This document shows positions 60,507 to 64,000 of a stretch of 64,000 bases of DNA, piece by piece. A program made the translations under genes and the position numbers. Location of the stretch: contig OZ241916.1 of the NCBI GenBank assembly GCA_965203865.1, positions 2,170,001 to 2,234,000 of the forward strand, written 5' to 3'. Under the pieces are notes generated by a model, which worked only from the letters and a program-made list of their open reading frames with translations, was not told the origin of the DNA and ran no database searches. This DNA comes from G965200765 sp965203865. Its GTDB lineage: Bacteria; Pseudomonadota; Gammaproteobacteria; Arenicellales; JAJDZL01. The number at the start of each line of letters is the position of its first letter. The stretch's first letter is position 1.

Positions 60507-62537
60507 TCAAAAACAAACATGCACTAGTGGATAACCATTCATTTGAGGTGTCTCGGTCACCAATTTCTCTTCGGTCCAGTCCAGCCAATAACCATCGTCT
60601 CTTGATTGAATACAATCATCACTGCCGCTCCTCTCGCCTTCAAAATGGAAGACACTTAGTTCACCGGACTCGGCAACTGCCCTGAAAGTGGTTGACTTGC
60701 TATTTGACTGCTTCACTTCCCACTGCTGAGCCCTGCCCAGCTTGCTAAACACAAAATGCAAGTTTTTTACCAGCAAAGCACCGAACTTGGGGTTGTATTC
60801 TCGATCTAGCACGCCCTTTCTGGGAAAAAAGCCGCGGTCGCTATCTGCGAGAGTGTCGCAGTAGAACTGACAGAAATCTTCACACCAACCGTAGCACATT
60901 GCCAGGGCCAACTGATTGCATAAAGCGGGTTCACTGTGCAGATATTCAGCAGGATTGTCGCTGCTCAGGCGCAAGTGTACTGAAACATCCATGCCTGTTT
61001 CTTGCACCACAAACTTTGCCTTGCGGATTGTATTTGTAATTGAATCGCTAGTCCCGCATCGAAAAACCACACCGTCAAAGGATGCAACCAAGGGCTTGAC
61101 ATATTCCAATAACTCTTCGTTTGAATCTGCCGACCTGAATCCGTGATTGATCACATGGTAGTAAGTACTGCCTGTACGCAATATGTCTGCCTTGCTCCGT
61201 ATTAACGACATGAAAAGACGAATTCCTTTTTGCTGGAGAGCAGAACTCAATTGCTGGCCCGCACTCATACAGTGGTCCAAATGACCCGAAATCTCCCAGT
61301 TGCGAAACAGGTGGCTGTAATCAAATACCAGATTCGAAATCTCCGATGCTGTCGAAGCAGATGAAAACAAAGTAAACTGGAAGCCAAGATTTACAAGATC
61401 GTGCAGTCGCTGACGTCTCACAGGGTCAAGCAAATCCGCGGGCGGAACGCGCAGGTGCTTCGCACCCATTTCCCATAGCGCTAGCATTCCATAATCGTTG
61501 CGTACAGTTTTTCGGTCAAATTCATCCAGGCTGCCCAAAGGCGGTATCTGGGTTTGCTCCTGCCAGTCGTAGCGCAAGTCAAACCCCATGGCCGGAAACA
61601 GATTGAACTTTGGCGTTACGGGATGAATTCGCTCGCTGTCTGTCTTTTTCAACGGACGGGCGCCTTGCTCCTGCCCAAAACTCCGTATTAGCTCAAACTC
61701 ATGCCCCTTCTCATAGACGTGCACAACCAGATAGCCCAGTTTGCAAATGTCGTTTCTACCAAAGGAATCCTGCGACGGCACTCGAAACATTTCACTATAG
61801 TCCTGTCTTGTAAATGCAGTCGAAGGCAACAGATAGAAATTGCAACCTTCGTAGAAGTGATACCAAAAATGATGGACATGACCTGCAAACAACGCCTCCA
61901 CCGAATTCGACTGAATCAATTCAAGAATTTCCCGGCGACCTTCTTTGCCGAGATTGTCGTAGTGTTCGTCTTCGTCAGGATGAAGTAAATAGGGCGGGTA
62001 GTGACTGAACAGCATAATCCGGTCACCACTGTTCTCCTTCAGTATCTCGGAAAGCCAGTTGCGCTGAATTGACTCTAGTGGCAAATTCGAACCGTACAAC
62101 TGGATGTTAAGTCCTATAAAACTGACTCCCTTGCAGGAAAAATGAAAGTAGTGTTCGCCAAAATACTCCGACCACGCATCCAGAAACGACTGGCAAACTG
62201 TGCCGGCAGGTCCCCATGCTATAGGCTTGTCGCCTACATCGTGATTTCCTGGAATAATGTACAAAGGATGCCTGAGCTCGTTAATCTGCTCATGAAATTT
62301 TTGGGCGGCATCTTCATAAAGATTTTTACTGGACGGTACCGGGTGCACCACATCACCCAAATGAATGACATGGGATAGTTCGCGACTGTTCAGGTCGGAT
62401 ATCACATGGCGCAACCTGCGATTGGCCAGTTCATTAACCTTGAACGGGGAATTGGTATTCGCGTCATCCTGATTCAAATGCGTGTCGGCGACAACTGCAA
62501 AAGAAAACAGCTTGTCGCCAAACGCAGGATGACGCAT
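60507..62537 (-). CDS. Calcineurin-like metallophosphoesterase with a large unknown C-terminal half
   Basis: 676 residues. The first 290 are a calcineurin-like domain: VVADTHLNQ (Asp18, His20), VIHLGDVVHP, IPGNHDVGD, LFSHYPPYL and LFAGHVHHFWYH, giving all metal ligands. The remaining 380 residues have segments such as MLALWEMGAKHLRVPP and GVVFRCGTSD that suggest an alpha/beta barrel, perhaps a glycosidase-like or other TIM-barrel fold, but I recognise no family. No signal peptide. It is convergent with metZ and downstream of the TctA gene by 31 bp. Confidence 0.8.
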   Translation of the reverse strand: MRHPAFGDKLFSFAVVADTHLNQDDANTNSPFKVNELANRRLRHVISDLNSRELSHVIHLGDVVHPVPSSKNLYEDAAQKFHEQINELRHPLYIIPGNHDVGDKPIAWGPAGTVCQSFLDAWSEYFGEHYFHFSCKGVSFIGLNIQLYGSNLPLESIQRNWLSEILKENSGDRIMLFSHYPPYLLHPDEDEHYDNLGKEGRREILELIQSNSVEALFAGHVHHFWYHFYEGCNFYLLPSTAFTRQDYSEMFRVPSQDSFGRNDICKLGYLVVHVYEKGHEFELIRSFGQEQGARPLKKTDSERIHPVTPKFNLFPAMGFDLRYDWQEQTQIPPLGSLDEFDRKTVRNDYGMLALWEMGAKHLRVPPADLLDPVRRQRLHDLVNLGFQFTLFSSASTASEISNLVFDYSHLFRNWEISGHLDHCMSAGQQLSSALQQKGIRLFMSLIRSKADILRTGSTYYHVINHGFRSADSNEELLEYVKPLVASFDGVVFRCGTSDSITNTIRKAKFVVQETGMDVSVHLRLSSDNPAEYLHSEPALCNQLALAMCYGWCEDFCQFYCDTLADSDRGFFPRKGVLDREYNPKFGALLVKNLHFVFSKLGRAQQWEVKQSNSKSTTFRAVAESGELSVFHFEGERSGSDDCIQSRDDGYWLDWTEEKLVTETPQMNGYPLVHVCF

Positions 62538-62568
62538 AAAAATTCATTCAGTACCCCTTTGCCGGTAG

Positions 62569-64000
62569 TCAACCGGCAAGGGGAATATTCTTTTTACGAC
62601 TCTTGATCAAGAAGAATATCGACAGAATTGCCAGTGCCCAGAATATCCAGCAAATTGGACTGCGGAACAAGATGGCCAGACTTCCCTCGGAAAGTATCAT
62701 GGATTGCCGAAAATTGTCTTCCAGCAGTGGTCCCAATATGAATGCTATCAAAAACGGCGGTGCCGGAAACTTGAAGATCATCATCACGTATCCCACGCAA
62801 CCCATGAGTACCATCACCAGCACATCAAACAAACTGTTGTTGATCGCATAGGAACCAAAAAGGCAGCAAACCAGAACAATCGGGTAGAGAATTCGATTGG
62901 GCACATTCGAGATTCGGCTGATTGCCCGAATAGAAAACTTTCCAACAACAAACAAATACGCACTACTGAGAATAATTCCGATAAACAGTGCGTAAATCAA
63001 AGGCAGATTCTCAACGAACAACAACGGTCCAGGCCTGAGTCCATGGATCATGAATGCTCCCAGAATCACAGCCGTGATCACATCGCCGGGCACACCAAGC
63101 GCCAGCAACGGAATCATGGTTGCACCTGCAACACCATTGTTGCCGGCTTCTGCTGCTGCAACACCCTCCAGTTCTCCCTTGCCGAAGTTGTCGGGATTCT
63201 TCGAAGTTCTGCGAGCTTCACTGTAGGAAAGGAACGCCGCCGGTGCGCCGCCAATTCCCGGAATCGCACCAAGAACAACGCCAATCGCACTCCCTCTTGC
63301 AATTGACTTGAAGCACTTCTTGAATTCTCCGAATGTAGCCCCAATGCCTGTCATGGGCGATGTCTTGAGTTGTGCAGAAACTCGCTGCGTGTAGAAGTGA
63401 ATAATCTCAGGCAGAGCAAACAGACCGATTAGTACCGGTATAAAACTCAGGCCGCTTAGCAGGTTCCAGTTGTCAAAAATGAATCGATTCGTACCGTAAA
63501 CAATGTCCAGTCCGATCACTGCGAACATCAAGCCAAGCGATGCAGAAACAATGCCTTTCATTAAATTGTCGCCCGACACCCCGGCGATGATGGTCAGGGA
63601 GAACAAAATCAGCGTAAAGAATTCTGGCGGACCGAACTTCAGAGCAAGTCCCGCCAGCAGTCCTGCTAGCAGTATGAGCGACAAGTTCGAAACAAAATCG
63701 GCAAAACAGGAAGCATACAACGCCATGTCCAGAGCTTTTCTCGCATCGCCTTTCTGCGTCAGCGGATAACCGTCCAGTACCGTACAGGACGCTGCCGGTG
63801 TGCCGGGGGCCTTGATCAATATTGCCGTAATCGAACCACCATACAAGCCGCCTTTGTAAACTCCCAGCAAAAGCAAAATCCCGGTTACTGGTGGCATAGT
63901 AAAGGTAAACGGCAGCACCAAAGCTACTCCCATCGGAGTTGTCATACCCGGGATCGCGCCGATAATTGCTCCAATCAGCACGCCAACAAAAACAATAACT
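62569..64000 (-). CDS. tctA: Tripartite tricarboxylate transporter permease (TctA), 5' end outside the window
   Basis: At least 477 residues; the reading frame is still open at the right edge, and the usual first 20-30 residues are missing. Ten to twelve helices are expected. Landmarks are GAIIGAIPGMTTPMGVALVLPFTF, GGSITAILIKAPGTPAASCT, and GAIPGIGGAPAAFLSYSEARRTSK, both Pro/Gly-rich loops of TctA. With TctB and a TctC binding protein it imports citrate-like or other carboxylates. TctB and TctC would be beyond the edge. Confidence 0.93.
   Translation of the reverse strand, partial: VIVFVGVLIGAIIGAIPGMTTPMGVALVLPFTFTMPPVTGILLLLGVYKGGLYGGSITAILIKAPGTPAASCTVLDGYPLTQKGDARKALDMALYASCFADFVSNLSLILLAGLLAGLALKFGPPEFFTLILFSLTIIAGVSGDNLMKGIVSASLGLMFAVIGLDIVYGTNRFIFDNWNLLSGLSFIPVLIGLFALPEIIHFYTQRVSAQLKTSPMTGIGATFGEFKKCFKSIARGSAIGVVLGAIPGIGGAPAAFLSYSEARRTSKNPDNFGKGELEGVAAAEAGNNGVAGATMIPLLALGVPGDVITAVILGAFMIHGLRPGPLLFVENLPLIYALFIGIILSSAYLFVVGKFSIRAISRISNVPNRILYPIVLVCCLFGSYAINNSLFDVLVMVLMGCVGYVMMIFKFPAPPFLIAFILGPLLEDNFRQSMILSEGSLAILFRSPICWIFWALAILSIFFLIKSRKKNIPLAG

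Overview
The window looks like chromosomal DNA of an uncultured gammaproteobacterium. The support is a DUF1820 protein (a family I know mainly from Gammaproteobacteria), a RodZ-like cytoskeletal protein, a type II citrate synthase, TRAP and TctA solute transporters, and moderate GC with AT-rich intergenic regions. A marine or host-associated heterotroph living on small organic acids, amino-acid derivatives and methylated compounds would fit, but the taxon is inference.

Layout. 1-3.1 kb: M24 peptidase (cut by the window edge), PhyH-type dioxygenase, ornithine-cyclodeaminase-like enzyme and a glutaredoxin-domain protein. 3.1-5.1 kb: AT-rich accessory patch with a tiny basic protein, a ClpP/SppA-like protease and an IS21 remnant. 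5.1-10.1 kb: acyl-CoA synthetase, a decayed N-formylglutamate amidohydrolase and a DctPQM TRAP transporter. 10.5-20.2 kb: Fic protein, XseA, DUF3179 protein, citrate synthase, two tandem MATE exporters, a hydrolase and a small membrane protein. 20.25-22.0 kb: a GC-rich, apparently intact insertion sequence. 22.2-28.2 kb: amide and amino-acid catabolism with a GlxA-type regulator. 28.2-32.0 kb: corrinoid activator, methyltetrahydrofolate methyltransferase and corrinoid protein. 32.3-46 kb: mixed housekeeping and stress genes, a solo TnpB element, tRNA-Ala, a repeat-bearing RodZ-like protein, and an RND pump apart from its possible adaptor. 46.4-49.9 kb: polar amino-acid ABC transporter. 50.1-57.8 kb: a tightly packed minus-strand run of eight or nine genes (molybdopterin oxidoreductase, ferredoxin, UroD-type methyltransferase, corrinoid protein, cytochrome-like membrane subunit, P-loop/cold-shock fusion, CDGSH protein and small proteins). 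58-60.5 kb: two small accessory genes and metZ behind a SAM-II/SAM-V-type riboswitch with terminator. 60.5-64 kb: a two-part metallophosphoesterase and a TctA permease that leaves the window.

The most interesting system is the pair of corrinoid loci. The 50-58 kb operon supplies a substrate:corrinoid methyltransferase, its corrinoid protein and a Mo/FeS/membrane redox module. The 28-32 kb locus supplies the reductive activator, the corrinoid:tetrahydrofolate methyltransferase and a second corrinoid protein. Together they could demethylate an unknown methylated compound, pass the methyl group to tetrahydrofolate and couple this to membrane electron transfer. The substrate and the role of the redox module are not revealed by the sequence. 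Several parts are unusual: Arg/Lys-rich tails on three unrelated proteins, loss of the expected second zinc Cys in the UroD-type enzyme, a CDGSH protein whose second site has Cys in place of His, and a kinase-like/cold-shock fusion.
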